NCBI GenBank assembly: GCA_965115835.1
Contig: OZ220471.1
Coordinates: 2,666,001 to 2,730,000 of the forward strand
DNA from: Foliamicus sp965115835
GTDB lineage: Bacteria > Pseudomonadota > Gammaproteobacteria > Steroidobacterales > Foliamicaceae
Direction of reading: 5' to 3'
DNA length: 64,000 bases
The position numbers and the translations under genes are program-made. Below are positions 6,908-14,923 of the stretch, in pieces (within the stretch, counting starts at the first letter, position 1; each line of letters starts with the position of its first letter). The notes under the pieces were generated by a model. The model was not told where the DNA came from. It worked only from the letters and a program-made list of their open reading frames with translations, and searched no databases.

Positions 6908-7753
6908 ATGGCGCGCCCCCGTCCCCGCCAGGTGCGCCGGTCGTTTGACCGCGCCGCCGCCAATTTCGGACGCAACGACTTCCTGCATGCGGAGATTCGC
7001 CGGCGCATGCTGGAGCAACTGAAGTGGCTGCGCCTGGAGCCTGGCCTCGTCGTGGACGCCGGCTGCGGCCGTGGCGACGCGCGCGCCGAACTCGAGCGCC
7101 GCTTCCCGGGCGCCCGGGTGCTGGGGCTGGACTCGTCGCTCGGCATGCTGCGTCTGGCGAAGCCCGAGCGGATATGCGGGGACCTGCAGCAGATACCGCT
7201 GGCCGACGGTTGCGCGCAGCTCGTGTTTTCGAATCTGGCGTTGCACTGGTGTCCGGCCGTGGGCGCGGCGCTGGCCGAATGCCTGCGAGTGCTGGATTCG
7301 CCCGGTTTGTTGTTCTTTTCGCTGTTCGGACCGGACACGCTGAAAGAGCTGCGCGCTGCGCGTCGCACTGTGGGCCGGGACGATCAGCCGGAGACCCTGC
7401 TGGACATGCATCACCTGGGCGACGCGCTGCTCCGGGCCGGATTCGCCGATCCGGTGATGAGCGCCCAGCGTTTTGCGGTTCGTTACGCGGATCTGGCGTC
7501 GCTGGAGAACGACTTGCGCCGGGCGGGCATCAGCCGGGCCATGATGGTTCCGGGCGCCGGACTGGCGCGCCGGGATGCGCGCCGGGCCGTGGCGGAGGCC
7601 TTCGAGGCCGGGCGCGACGCCGAAGGAACGATACCCGTGAGTATCGAAGTCGTGTACGGCCAGGCTTGGGTGGCGCCGCCGCGAGGCGCGCGGGAACCGG
7701 CGGAAGTGCCGCTGGACCGGATCAGTCTTCGGAAAACAGGGAAGCCGCCTTGA
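6908..7753 (+). CDS. bioC: BioC-like malonyl-ACP O-methyltransferase
   Basis: The protein has 281 residues. It opens with RRSFDRAAANFGRNDFLHAEI, typical of BioC. SAM-binding motif I is VVDAGCGRGDARAELERRFP (about residues 45-64), with LGLDSSLGML after it and FSNLALHWC further on. The family block DMHHLGDALLRAGFADPVM is present. BioC methylates malonyl-ACP to prime pimeloyl synthesis for biotin. No other bio gene is nearby, so the gene is an orphan; assignment rests on sequence alone. It starts 34 bp after the VOC gene and overlaps the 3' end of the convergent modC by 32 bp. Confidence 0.8.
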   Translation: MARPRPRQVRRSFDRAAANFGRNDFLHAEIRRRMLEQLKWLRLEPGLVVDAGCGRGDARAELERRFPGARVLGLDSSLGMLRLAKPERICGDLQQIPLADGCAQLVFSNLALHWCPAVGAALAECLRVLDSPGLLFFSLFGPDTLKELRAARRTVGRDDQPETLLDMHHLGDALLRAGFADPVMSAQRFAVRYADLASLENDLRRAGISRAMMVPGAGLARRDARRAVAEAFEAGRDAEGTIPVSIEVVYGQAWVAPPRGAREPAEVPLDRISLRKTGKPP

Positions 7754-8789
7754 TGGTGGCGTGAACTCGCCGCCCCGGCGCCAGTTTCAGTTCACGGACG
7801 GAGCGCCGGGTCACGCGCGCCCAAAGGGTCTGGCCCACATCCACCACCACATCGCTGAAGGCTTCGTCTTCTTCCAGCACGCGCGCCACCACGCCGCTTA
7901 CCACGTTCAGCGCGCTGCTCCGCTGCGGGGGTTCCAGCGACAGCGCCACATCGCCGGCGCGAACCTGCAACATCACCGGGTCGCCGCGGGCCACGCCCAG
8001 GCGCGGCAGCACGAGGCTGTGGCCGCAGCAACTCAGGCGGCTGAGGCCGTCGCCATCGTCGGCGCGTTCCATGCGACACAAGAGCAGCGCGCCCGCGCTG
8101 CGCCGGCCGGTCAGCGACTGCAATTCCGGCTGTCCCAACAAGTCCTGCGGGGCGCCGGCGCTGCGGATGACGCCCTGCTCGATCAGCGCCAGCTTATCGG
8201 CCAGACGCAGCGCCTCTTCCATGCGATGGGTGACGTACAGCAGCACCCGATCCGCCTTTCTTCGCAGGTCTGCAAGGATGTCCAGCACCTCGTTGCGGCG
8301 CGCGCCGTCGAGTCCTGCGAGCGGTTCGTCCAGCAGCAGCGCGTCCGGCGCGGCCAGCAGCGCCCGGCCAATGGCCACGCGCTGCTGTTCGCCGCCCGAG
8401 AGCGTCATCGGCCGGCGGTGGAGCAGCGCGCCGAGTTCCAGCCGCTCCACGATTTCGGCCCAATCCGGAGGCGCTCGCTTGCCGCGCCGTTTCCCGTAGG
8501 CGAGGTTGCCGCGCACACTCAGATGCGGGAACAGCCGCCCGTCCTGGAACACCACGCCCACCGCGCGCCTTTCGGGAGGCAGGTTGATGCCGCGCAGGCT
8601 GCTGAACACGCAGGTTTGCCCAATCGCGATTTCTCCCTCGTCGGGCTTGGCGAGGCCGGCAATCATGTTGACCAGGCTGGTCTTGCCCGCGCCCGAGGGG
8701 CCGAGCAGCACGGTCACGCCAAGGCCCAGTTCGAGTTGTCCCCGCCACTCGAACTCGGCCAGTTTCTTGCGCGCGTTGACGGTGAGCAT
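7722..8789 (-). CDS. modC: molybdate ABC transporter ATP-binding protein
   Basis: The protein has 355 residues from ATG 8789 (an upstream in-frame extension would overlap modB). ATPase motifs: Walker A GPSGAGKTS (30-38), Q-loop VFQDGRLFPHLSVRGNL, signature LSGGEQQRVAIGRALLA, Walker B ALLLDEPLAGLD and H-loop YVTHRMEEA. The C-terminal region of about 130 residues (SLEPPQRSSALNVVSGVVARV and following) fits the TOBE/Mop molybdate-sensing domain of ModC. It is the last gene of modABC, 17 bp after modB. It energises molybdate import at the cytoplasmic membrane. Confidence 0.92.
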   Translation of the reverse strand: MLTVNARKKLAEFEWRGQLELGLGVTVLLGPSGAGKTSLVNMIAGLAKPDEGEIAIGQTCVFSSLRGINLPPERRAVGVVFQDGRLFPHLSVRGNLAYGKRRGKRAPPDWAEIVERLELGALLHRRPMTLSGGEQQRVAIGRALLAAPDALLLDEPLAGLDGARRNEVLDILADLRRKADRVLLYVTHRMEEALRLADKLALIEQGVIRSAGAPQDLLGQPELQSLTGRRSAGALLLCRMERADDGDGLSRLSCCGHSLVLPRLGVARGDPVMLQVRAGDVALSLEPPQRSSALNVVSGVVARVLEEDEAFSDVVVDVGQTLWARVTRRSVRELKLAPGRRVHATIKAASLFSED

Positions 8790-8806
8790 GACGGTGTTCC
8801 GCGGCC

Positions 8807-9484
8807 TTAGCCCAGCCGCCTGCGGATTGCGCGCGCCGCCAGTTCGGAAGCGGCCAGCGCCAGGATCGCCAGCGCCAGCGACACGCCGGCCAGCCACATG
8901 GCGGCGGTTTCGCCCCCGGGGGCTTGAAGCAGCGTGTAGATGGCCAGCGGCAGCGTGCGGGTTTGCCCCGGAACATTGGACACGAAGGTGATGGTTGCGC
9001 CGAACTCGCCCAAACAGCGCGCGAAGGCAAGCAATGCGCCGGTGACCAGTCCGGGGGCGGCCAGCGGCAGGGTCACGGTAAACAGCGCCTGGGCAGGCGT
9101 TGCGCCCAGGGTGCGCGCGGCCGCTTCCAGCCGCCGGTCGACGGACTCGATCCCCAGTCGGATTGCCCGCACCATCAGCGGGAAGGCCATTACCGCGGCG
9201 GCCACGGCGGCGCCCTTCCAGGTGAAAGTCAGCGTTATTCCGAAGGTGTCGTACAGCCAGCCGCCCAACCAGCCGTTACGGCCCAGGACCGCCAGCAGCA
9301 TATAGCCCACCACCACTGGCGGGGCGACCAGCGGCAGGTGTACCAGCCCGTCCAGCAGGATCTTGCCCGGGAAGCGGCAGCGGGCCAGGACCCAGGCGCA
9401 GGCGATGCCTGGAGGCAGCGAACAGGCCACGGCCCACCATGAGACCTTCAGCGACAGCGCCGCAATTTCCGCTACGGGCGTCAT
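8807..9484 (-). CDS. modB: molybdate ABC transporter permease
   Basis: The protein has 225 residues from ATG 9484, which overlaps the modA stop as ATGA (translational coupling). It is hydrophobic, with about five membrane spans. It shows the ModB/CysT-type permease coupling motif: AARTLGATPAQALFTVTLPL, then FARCLGEFGATITFVSN. It forms the channel for molybdate with ModC as motor. The longer upstream frame overlapping modA is rejected because the ModB family begins near this ATG. Confidence 0.92.
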   Translation of the reverse strand: MTPVAEIAALSLKVSWWAVACSLPPGIACAWVLARCRFPGKILLDGLVHLPLVAPPVVVGYMLLAVLGRNGWLGGWLYDTFGITLTFTWKGAAVAAAVMAFPLMVRAIRLGIESVDRRLEAAARTLGATPAQALFTVTLPLAAPGLVTGALLAFARCLGEFGATITFVSNVPGQTRTLPLAIYTLLQAPGGETAAMWLAGVSLALAILALAASELAARAIRRRLG

Positions 9485-10383
9485 TTTTCGGCCGGTGCTG
9501 AAGTCGGGATGAAGCCGTGCGCCCGGAAAATGCCCGCGGCGGCGTCGCCGAGCAGGAAGTCGAAGAACGCCGCCGCTTCGGGGTCCGTTCCCGGCATAAG
9601 CAGCGCCATTTCGTATCGAATCGGCGCATGCGCCTGCGCCGGGAACGTGGCGGCGGCCTCGATGCGGGGCTCGCCTTTCAGTTCGCTGGCATACGTGATC
9701 CCCAGCGGCGCCTCGCCGCGAGCCACGCGCACGGTCACCGCCCGCGCGTTGGCGGCGAACGCCAGACGCCCCCGCAGGGCCTCCCATAGCCCAAGCTGCC
9801 GGAGCGCCTCGCGGGCGTAGATGCCGGCCGGCACATGCGACGGATCGCCCAGCATCAGCGGTTGATCGCCAAGCGCTGCGAGCAGCGGCGCGGGCTGGGC
9901 GAGACTCAGGCTCGGGGTGCGCCCGGTCTGCTTGCGCCGGATCACGATCAGGCGGTTGGCCAGCAGCGTCCGGCGGCTTCTGTCCACCACCAGCCCGGCG
10001 TCCTCCAGCGCATCCATCCACCTGCGGTTCGCCGACAGGAACAGGCCCGGCTGCGCTCCGTTGAGAACCTGTCGGGCCAGCGAGGCGGACGCTGCGAAGG
10101 AAATCCTGATCCGCCGCTCCCGGCCGCGCTCATGCATCGCCGCCAGTTCGCCCAGCGGGGCCATGGTGCTGGCGGCCGCAAAAACCACCGTGGCTTCGGT
10201 TTCGGCTGCCGGCGTCCGCAGGAGAAATGGCGCGTGCCGGGCTACGGCCGCAAAAACCGCCGTTGCCTCGGTCCCGGCTGCCGGAGCGTGTGGGGCGGCA
10301 AGCAGCAGGGCCAGGATCAGGCTCGGGGCTGCGACAGCCTTGCGGAAGCGCCATGGTGTGCGGTAAGGAGGCCGGCGGCGCAT
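9481..10383 (-). CDS. modA: molybdate-binding periplasmic protein
   Basis: From ATG 10383 the protein has 300 residues. A signal peptide follows a basic start (RRRPPYRTPWRFRKA), with the core SLILALLLAA and AxA-type cleavage around PHAPAAG. ModA blocks: VVFAAASTMAPLGELA, ISFAASASLARQVLNGAQP, FLSANRRWMDALEDAGLV and the C-terminal EAAAFFDFLLGDAAAGIFRAHGF. The first mature strand is duplicated: TEATAVFAA recurs 24 residues later as TEATVVFAA, from a 72-bp-period duplication (10173 and 10245). Alternative upstream ATGs at 10395 and 10407 are possible. It heads the modABC operon. Confidence 0.9.
   Translation of the reverse strand: MRRRPPYRTPWRFRKAVAAPSLILALLLAAPHAPAAGTEATAVFAAVARHAPFLLRTPAAETEATVVFAAASTMAPLGELAAMHERGRERRIRISFAASASLARQVLNGAQPGLFLSANRRWMDALEDAGLVVDRSRRTLLANRLIVIRRKQTGRTPSLSLAQPAPLLAALGDQPLMLGDPSHVPAGIYAREALRQLGLWEALRGRLAFAANARAVTVRVARGEAPLGITYASELKGEPRIEAAATFPAQAHAPIRYEMALLMPGTDPEAAAFFDFLLGDAAAGIFRAHGFIPTSAPAEK
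10173..10285. repeat. in-frame duplication within modA (period 72 bp)
   Basis: The block beginning CGGCCGCAAAAACC occurs at 10173 and 10245, about 40 bp long with few mismatches. It duplicates the predicted first beta-strand and signal cleavage surroundings of ModA, keeping the frame. Confidence 0.85.
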
Positions 10384-10437
10384 GGACGCCAGCATACCAA
10401 TTGGCATGGTTGGCGCCAGCCCGGAGCGCTTGCGGGA

Positions 10438-10573
10438 CCGAACAAGCCTTGGCCCGAGGCGTTCATCCAGGCCGGACAGGCCCTGGCCGGGGGCGCTCAT
10501 CCGGGCCAGACAAGCCCTGGCCGAGGGCGCTTATCCAGACCGAACAAGCCTTGGCCCGGAGCGCTCGCCAGAT
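10438..10573. repeat. four tandem 34-bp repeats
   Basis: Four head-to-tail units of exactly 34 bp begin at 10438, 10472, 10506 and 10540. Each starts CC(G/A)(A/G)ACA(A/G)GCC and contains (C/T)TGGCC(G/C)(G/A)(G/A)GGCG. Mismatches are scattered. There are no unique spacers between units, so this is not a CRISPR array. The array lies about 55 bp upstream of the modA start, where its promoter would be expected. Confidence 0.9.
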
Positions 10574-10998
10574 TGCGAAATTTCGGGCCAGAAGATGCCT
10601 GGAGACACCGGCCCGCGCTTGCGAGGATGAGCAATCGCAGCCCGGTTGGCGGTCAATGGCGTCCCGCACCGCCGCGCGCTTGCCAGGATGAGCAGCCGGC
10701 GCCTTCAGCGCGCCGCCCAGCGGTAACCACCGGCGCTCGCTCGGGAGGATGAACATGACCGGGCCTGTGGCGAAGCGATCCTGTGCGTGCATCAGCGTGG
10801 CGAAATCGCCCGCAAACCGCAAAGGGGCAAGCCCGACACGGGCTGTCGTTGCAGGGATAGGAAAAAACACGAGATTAGGCAAAGAGGTTGCAAGGCTGCG
10901 GCCCGGTCGGCGGCGATATACGGCCCAGCGGCTCGGCGCATGCGCCACCGCTCGCCAGGCTTCCGGCATAATCCTCAACGGCAAGCGATCGCGGCAGC
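10574..10998. other. non-coding stretch with degenerate 61-bp repeats
   Basis: No supported gene. AGGATGA recurs at 10624, 10685 and 10746, exactly 61 bp apart. Each is preceded by a GCGCTTGC- or GCTCGCTC-like block and followed by GCA or ACA and a C/G-rich tail, forming three degenerate units across about 10612-10760. A CATAAT box at 10967-10972 is a plausible -10 for the tRNA-Arg that starts at 10999. Confidence 0.6.
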
Positions 10999-11075
<77 letters not shown>

Positions 11076-11084
11076 ACCACACCT

Positions 11085-11500
11085 GCTTTCCTCCGGGTGC
11101 GGCGCAAGCTCTCTTCGAGCGATGTTATCGACACGCTCACTGATCTGTTTATCTTGCGCGGCGTTCCGACCTGGATCCGCTCCGATAACGGCCCGGAGTT
11201 CGTTGCCGAGGCCGTGCGGCGATGGATCGCATTGGTCGGCGCCCGCACCGCCTTCATTGAGCCGGGATCGCCCTGGGAGAACGGATATATCGAGAGCTTC
11301 AACGCGCGGCTGCGCGACGAGTTCCTCAACGGAGAGATCTTCTACACCCTGAAAGAAGCTCAGGTTCTCATCGAATCCTGGCGGCGTCACTACAACGCAG
11401 CGCGCCCGCACAGCAGCTTGGGATGCCGTCCCCCGTCCCCGGAAACGATCATCACGCCATGCTGGCTGTCCGGCGGAGCGGAGCGTAGCCGGACAGCCAG
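11085..11500 (+). pseudogene. IS3 transposase OrfB, C-terminal half only
   Basis: The frame encodes the end of an rve/DDE integrase core. It has VIDTLTDLFILRGVPTWIRS, the second catalytic Asp in SDNGPEFVAEAVRRW, the catalytic Glu in GSPWENGYIESFNARLRDEF, and the usual ending SWRRHYNAARPHSSLGCRPP. The HTH_21 domain and first Asp are absent, so the protein is inactive. The frame runs on past the IS end without an obvious native stop. Confidence 0.9.
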
Positions 11501-11505
11501 CATGG
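11457..11505. repeat. 18-bp perfect hairpin in IS3 3' end
   Basis: CCATGCTGGCTGTCCGGC (11457-11474) and its exact complement (11488-11505) enclose a 13-nt loop. It lies at the end of the transposase frame. It lacks a T-tract, so an intrinsic terminator is not proven. Confidence 0.9.
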
Positions 11506-11557
11506 CAGTCGTCAATGCACTAACATTCAAACTGGACCCGCCGATGGGGGCCGCGGC

Positions 11558-11815
11558 TGGTTCAAGGTGCCGACACCGCTGGGGAGCTACAACCCCGATT
11601 GGGCGGTTCTGATCGAAAAGGGGGAAGGCGAACGGCTTTATTTCGTCGTGGAGACCAAGGGCAGTGCGCTCCCGGACCACCTCCGGCCCTCGGAATCGGT
11701 GAAGATCGAATGCGGCAAGGCGCACTTCCGAGCGCTCCAGGTCAGAGAAAATGCGGCCCGATACGAAGTCGCCGCCAGCGTGGACGACTTGCTCGCGAGA
11801 AACGTTGCGACCTGA
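11558..11815 (+). pseudogene. type III restriction enzyme Res subunit, C-terminal remnant
   Basis: About 85 residues encode WFKVPTPLGSYNPDWAVLIE, LYFVVETKG and KIECGKAHFRAL. This is the C-terminal PD-(D/E)XK endonuclease region of type III Res proteins (NPDW, then ETKG as the catalytic half). The frame begins directly at the IS3 end. The roughly 900 upstream residues with the helicase domain, and the Mod methyltransferase, are absent. The element therefore marks the edge of a deletion through a restriction locus. An ATG-like start inside is incidental. Confidence 0.8.
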
Positions 11816-11912
11816 CCTCGGCTTCGGGGTTGCGGGACCGATATGACAAGGCGAGGCAACTCCAGCTCGCGCTTCCTCCTTTTCATGCAAAGAGCCTGAA
11901 GCGTGGATTCGT

Positions 11913-12590
11913 ATGCGGAAATATGGTCGAAACTCCTTTCCGGGCGTTGCGCTGGTTCTGGCCGCAGGCGCTTCGCGGCGGCTCGGCGCGCCCAAGCAAC
12001 GGATTCGCTATCGCGGAGAGACCCTGCTGGGCCGCAGTGTGCGGGTGGCGGGGATGGTGGCCGAGGGTGGCGTGTGCGTGGTTGTGGGATATCGCGCGCC
12101 GTTCATGCGGCGTGTCTTGCGAAAAGGCGGCAGGCCGCCGCGTCAGGTGCGCACGGTGTGGAACTTGCAGCGCGTGCGGCTTCCGGATATTCGCGTGCCG
12201 CGCCGGGTTCGCACGGTGTGGAATCCTCGCTGGCGCGAGGGCATGGGGCGGTCTCTTGCTGCGGGGATTCGCGCCGTTGGGGCGGACGCGCGAGCGGTAC
12301 TGGTGTGTCTGGGCGATCAGCCGGGGGTGGAGGCGGAAGACCTGCGCGCGCTTGCACGGGTCTGGCGCGCTCGCCCGCGCTGTGTTGTGGCGGCGCGCTA
12401 CGGCGGCGCTCCGGGCGTTCCCGCCATTTTTCCGCGCTCCTGGTTCCGGCGTCTGGGCAGGCTCTCGGGCGACCGCGGCGCACGGGCAATGCTGGCGTCG
12501 GCAAGCGAAGTGGCAAGCGTGCCGATGCCTCGCGCAGCGTTCGACCTGGATTCCCCGGAAGATCTGGCTCGCTTGTCCCGTGTACAGTAG
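11913..12590 (+). CDS. MocA-like molybdopterin nucleotidyltransferase
   Basis: The protein has 225 residues. The nucleotidyltransferase signature is VLVLAAGASRR, then LGAPKQ, followed by YRGETLLGRSVRVA. The family DQP motif appears as LVCLGDQPGVEAEDLRAL, and the C-terminus is FDLDSPEDLARL. MocA transfers CMP to molybdopterin for xanthine-oxidase-type enzymes; MobA and other NTP transferases are alternatives. Nearby modABC supports a molybdenum role (inference). The middle holds an in-frame 20-residue duplication (VRTVWN occurs twice, nucleotide period 60 bp at 12149 and 12209), which lies outside the motif regions. No strong RBS precedes ATG 11913. Confidence 0.75.
   Translation: MRKYGRNSFPGVALVLAAGASRRLGAPKQRIRYRGETLLGRSVRVAGMVAEGGVCVVVGYRAPFMRRVLRKGGRPPRQVRTVWNLQRVRLPDIRVPRRVRTVWNPRWREGMGRSLAAGIRAVGADARAVLVCLGDQPGVEAEDLRALARVWRARPRCVVAARYGGAPGVPAIFPRSWFRRLGRLSGDRGARAMLASASEVASVPMPRAAFDLDSPEDLARLSRVQ
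12149..12225. repeat. in-frame duplication within mocA-like gene (period 60 bp)
   Basis: GCACGGTGTGGAA occurs at 12151 and 12211 with flanking similarity, adding about 20 residues (VRTVWN...VRTVWN). Confidence 0.8.
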
Positions 12591-12600
12591 CAATCCCTGC

Positions 12601-13015
12601 GCGCCGAAGCTGAAGCCCCTCGAAGGAGCTACCCCACCATGCGAAATGCAGTTGCCGCAACGGCGGTTCTGGCGCTCGCCGCCACCGCATCCAGCGCTGA
12701 AATGGATGGCAGCGATGCCGGGTTTGAGGATGCAGCAGCCCCTCGCGCCGAAGCTGAAGCCCCTCGAAGGAGCTACCCCACCATGCGACATGCAGTTGCC
12801 GCAACGGCGGTTCTGGCGCTCGCCGCCACCGCATCCAGCGCCGAAATGGATGTCAGCGATGCCGGGTTTGAGGATGCAGCCGCCCCTCATGCCGAAGCGG
12901 AAGATACTCAAGGGAGTCGCTCCGCCACGCGAAATGCAGTTACCGCCACCGGAACGGCGTTTGTGGTGCTTGATGACGCCAAAATGGGCGTCAGCGATGC
13001 CGAGTTCGAGTACCT
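12601..13015. repeat. 144-bp tandem repeat spanning RBS, start codon and signal peptide
   Basis: Units start at 12601, 12745 and 12889. Units 1 and 2 differ at four of 144 positions. Unit 3 is degenerate and incomplete. Each of the first two contains GAAGGAG, an ATG (12639, 12783) and the hydrophobic core AVLALAATASSAEMD. In unit 3 the ATG has become ACG and the hydrophobic core is lost. The length is divisible by three, so all units are in frame with the amidohydrolase. Confidence 0.95.
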
Positions 13016-14231
13016 GGAAGCGCTCTACCTGCACTTTCACCGCAATCCCGAGTTGTCGTTGTACGAATTCGAGACGGCGGCGCGCATGGCCGAAGAGTTC
13101 GCGGCCGCCGGCTACGAGGTGGCCACCGGTGTGGGCGGCGCCGGCGTGGTGGGCGTGCTGCGCAACAGCGAAGGTCCCACCGTGATGATTCGGGGCGACA
13201 TGGATGCGCTGCCCATCAAGGAACTGACCGGCGCGCCCTATGCCAGCGAGGTCATCACCACCGACGAACAGGGCCGCACGGTGGCCGTGATGCATGCTTG
13301 CGGGCACGACATTCATATCACCAATCTGGTCGGCGTGGCGCGCAAGCTTTCCGCAATGCGCGATGCTTGGCGGGGCACGGTGGTGCTGGTGGCGCAGCCT
13401 GCCGAGGAGCGGGGCCTGGGTGCGCGCGCCATGATCGAGGACGGCCTGTTCACCCGATTCCCGCGCCCGGATTACAACCTGGGCCTGCACGTCACCTCCA
13501 GGCTGCCCGCCGGTCAGGTCGGCTACAAGCCGGGATACGCCATGGCGAACGTGGATTCCGTGGACATCATCGTGCATGGCACGGGCGGTCATGGTTCCGC
13601 GCCGCATCTCACCCACGACCCCATTGTGTTGTCGGCCTACATCGTGACTGCGCTGCAAACCCTGGTGTCCCGCAACCTCAATCCCATCGAGGAGGGCGTG
13701 GTGACGGTAGGCTCCATCCACGGCGGCTCCAAGCACAACATCATTTCCAACCGCGTGGACATGCAGTTGACGGTGCGTTCCTATTCCGACGCCAACCGCG
13801 CGCTGCTGCTTGACGGCATCGCCCGAATCGCCAGGGCGCAGGCCGTGGCGATGGGCCTGCCTGAGGATCGCCTGCCCGAGGTGATGGTGAAGAACGAGTA
13901 CACGCCCGCCCTGTATAACGATCCCGAGCTGTCCGAACGACTCGCGCAGGTTCTTCGGGCGGAACTGGGCGACGCCAATGTGGAGCTCAGCAAGCCGGTA
14001 ATGGGCGGCGAGGATTTTGCCCGGTTCGGGCGCACGGAACCGCGGATTCCGGGCTTTTATTTCTGGCTGGGGGCGGCAGACCCGCAGCTTTACGCCGCCG
14101 CGCAGGCCCTGGGAAACGAACTGCCCGGCACCCACTCGCCGTATTTCCTGCCAGCGTACGAATGGACCTTGCCGGTGGGCGTGCGCGCAATGACCGCCGC
14201 CGCCCTGGATTTGCTCGCCCGCCCCCGGTGA
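12639..14231 (+). CDS. exported M20 (M20D) amidohydrolase with repeated signal peptide
   Basis: From ATG 12639 the protein has 530 residues. The catalytic body (from about residue 125) is of the M20D/IAA-amino-acid hydrolase type. It has GDMDALPIKE (about 186), MHACGHDIHITNLVGVA (about 218), the catalytic Glu in AQPAEERGLGA, the dimerisation-domain segment GTGGHGSAPHLTHDP, and MGGEDFARFG. These enzymes cleave acyl-amino-acid amides with a two-metal centre. Two successive signal-peptide-like segments (residues 1-20 and 49-68) come from the 144-bp repeat. Initiation at ATG 12783, with its own RBS, would give a normal single-leader protein of 482 residues. A periplasmic location is predicted. 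It begins 48 bp after the mocA-like gene. Confidence 0.88.
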   Translation: MRNAVAATAVLALAATASSAEMDGSDAGFEDAAAPRAEAEAPRRSYPTMRHAVAATAVLALAATASSAEMDVSDAGFEDAAAPHAEAEDTQGSRSATRNAVTATGTAFVVLDDAKMGVSDAEFEYLEALYLHFHRNPELSLYEFETAARMAEEFAAAGYEVATGVGGAGVVGVLRNSEGPTVMIRGDMDALPIKELTGAPYASEVITTDEQGRTVAVMHACGHDIHITNLVGVARKLSAMRDAWRGTVVLVAQPAEERGLGARAMIEDGLFTRFPRPDYNLGLHVTSRLPAGQVGYKPGYAMANVDSVDIIVHGTGGHGSAPHLTHDPIVLSAYIVTALQTLVSRNLNPIEEGVVTVGSIHGGSKHNIISNRVDMQLTVRSYSDANRALLLDGIARIARAQAVAMGLPEDRLPEVMVKNEYTPALYNDPELSERLAQVLRAELGDANVELSKPVMGGEDFARFGRTEPRIPGFYFWLGAADPQLYAAAQALGNELPGTHSPYFLPAYEWTLPVGVRAMTAAALDLLARPR

Positions 14232-14459
14232 CGGCGCCTTCACGCAGCCCCGGCGCGGCGCTTCCGGGGGGCTTCCCGCGATTCTTGCGCGCATTTCTTG
14301 ATAAGGACACAAGCCCCCTCCCACATGGGTAATTCCTTCCCGGCGTCGGGCCGCTTCGTCCCGCAGTTCTGCAACTGCGCCTCGCGGCCCGCGCGGTCCG
14401 GTCGGAATCAGCCCCGCCGCCGACCGCATGAAACGCCGCCGAACCGGATCGGCAAAAGC

Positions 14460-14489
14460 TTGACATGCGCAAGGCCTTTGTGGGATGAT
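14460..14489 (+). promoter_or_regulatory. sigma70-type promoter of tRNA-tuf operon
   Basis: TTGACA (14460-14465), an 18-bp spacer and GATGAT (14484-14489) lie 17 bp before tRNA-Tyr. The preceding stretch from 14232 has no gene. Confidence 0.65.
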
Positions 14490-14505
14490 GGCCCGTTCCG
14501 TCCAC

Positions 14506-14587
14506 GGAGGGGTACCCAAGCGGTCAACGGGGGCAGACTGTAAATCTGCTGGCTCAGCCTTCGTAGGTTCGAATCCTACCCCCTCCA
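14506..14587 (+). tRNA. tRNA-Tyr (GTA)
   Basis: An 82-nt class II tRNA with a long variable arm. The acceptor GGAGGGG pairs with CCCCTCC; the anticodon GTA lies in ACTGTAAATCT; the T-arm reads GGTTCGAATCC. CCA is not encoded. First of the Tyr-Gly-Thr cluster preceding tuf, an arrangement shared with other gammaproteobacteria. Confidence 0.95.
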
Positions 14588-14676
14588 GTTCGAGAGGGGT
14601 TCGGAGCCCCCGATCCTTTGGGCACCCGGCCGGGGACGGCCACAAGCACAAGAGGGCTTGAAGCTTGCGGAGCATT

Positions 14677-14750
<74 letters not shown>

Positions 14751-14783
14751 TCTTGGAAGAGGGTGAATTTTGCCCGCAACGGC

Positions 14784-14856
<73 letters not shown>

Positions 14857-14923
14857 TTTTCGTGTTTGTATTGCAGTTTCAGGCCCCGTCCTTCGCCGGG
14901 GCGCGCGGACAGGAGGAGAAACA

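Larger units (their letters stand above)
11081..11557 (+). mobile_element. IS3 element, 3' half
   Basis: The truncated IS3 copy begins about 6 bp after tRNA-Arg and runs to the presumed right end near CCGATGGGGGC (about 11540-11557). Its 3' part includes an 18-bp perfect hairpin (arms 11457-11474 and 11488-11505). A 20-bp block (11509-11528) also occurs inverted at 2818-2837. Everything upstream of the OrfB catalytic core is missing. Confidence 0.8.

Noticed and set aside
10438..10573. Possible CRISPR array
   Set aside because: Repeats are directly adjacent with no unique spacers and no cas genes.
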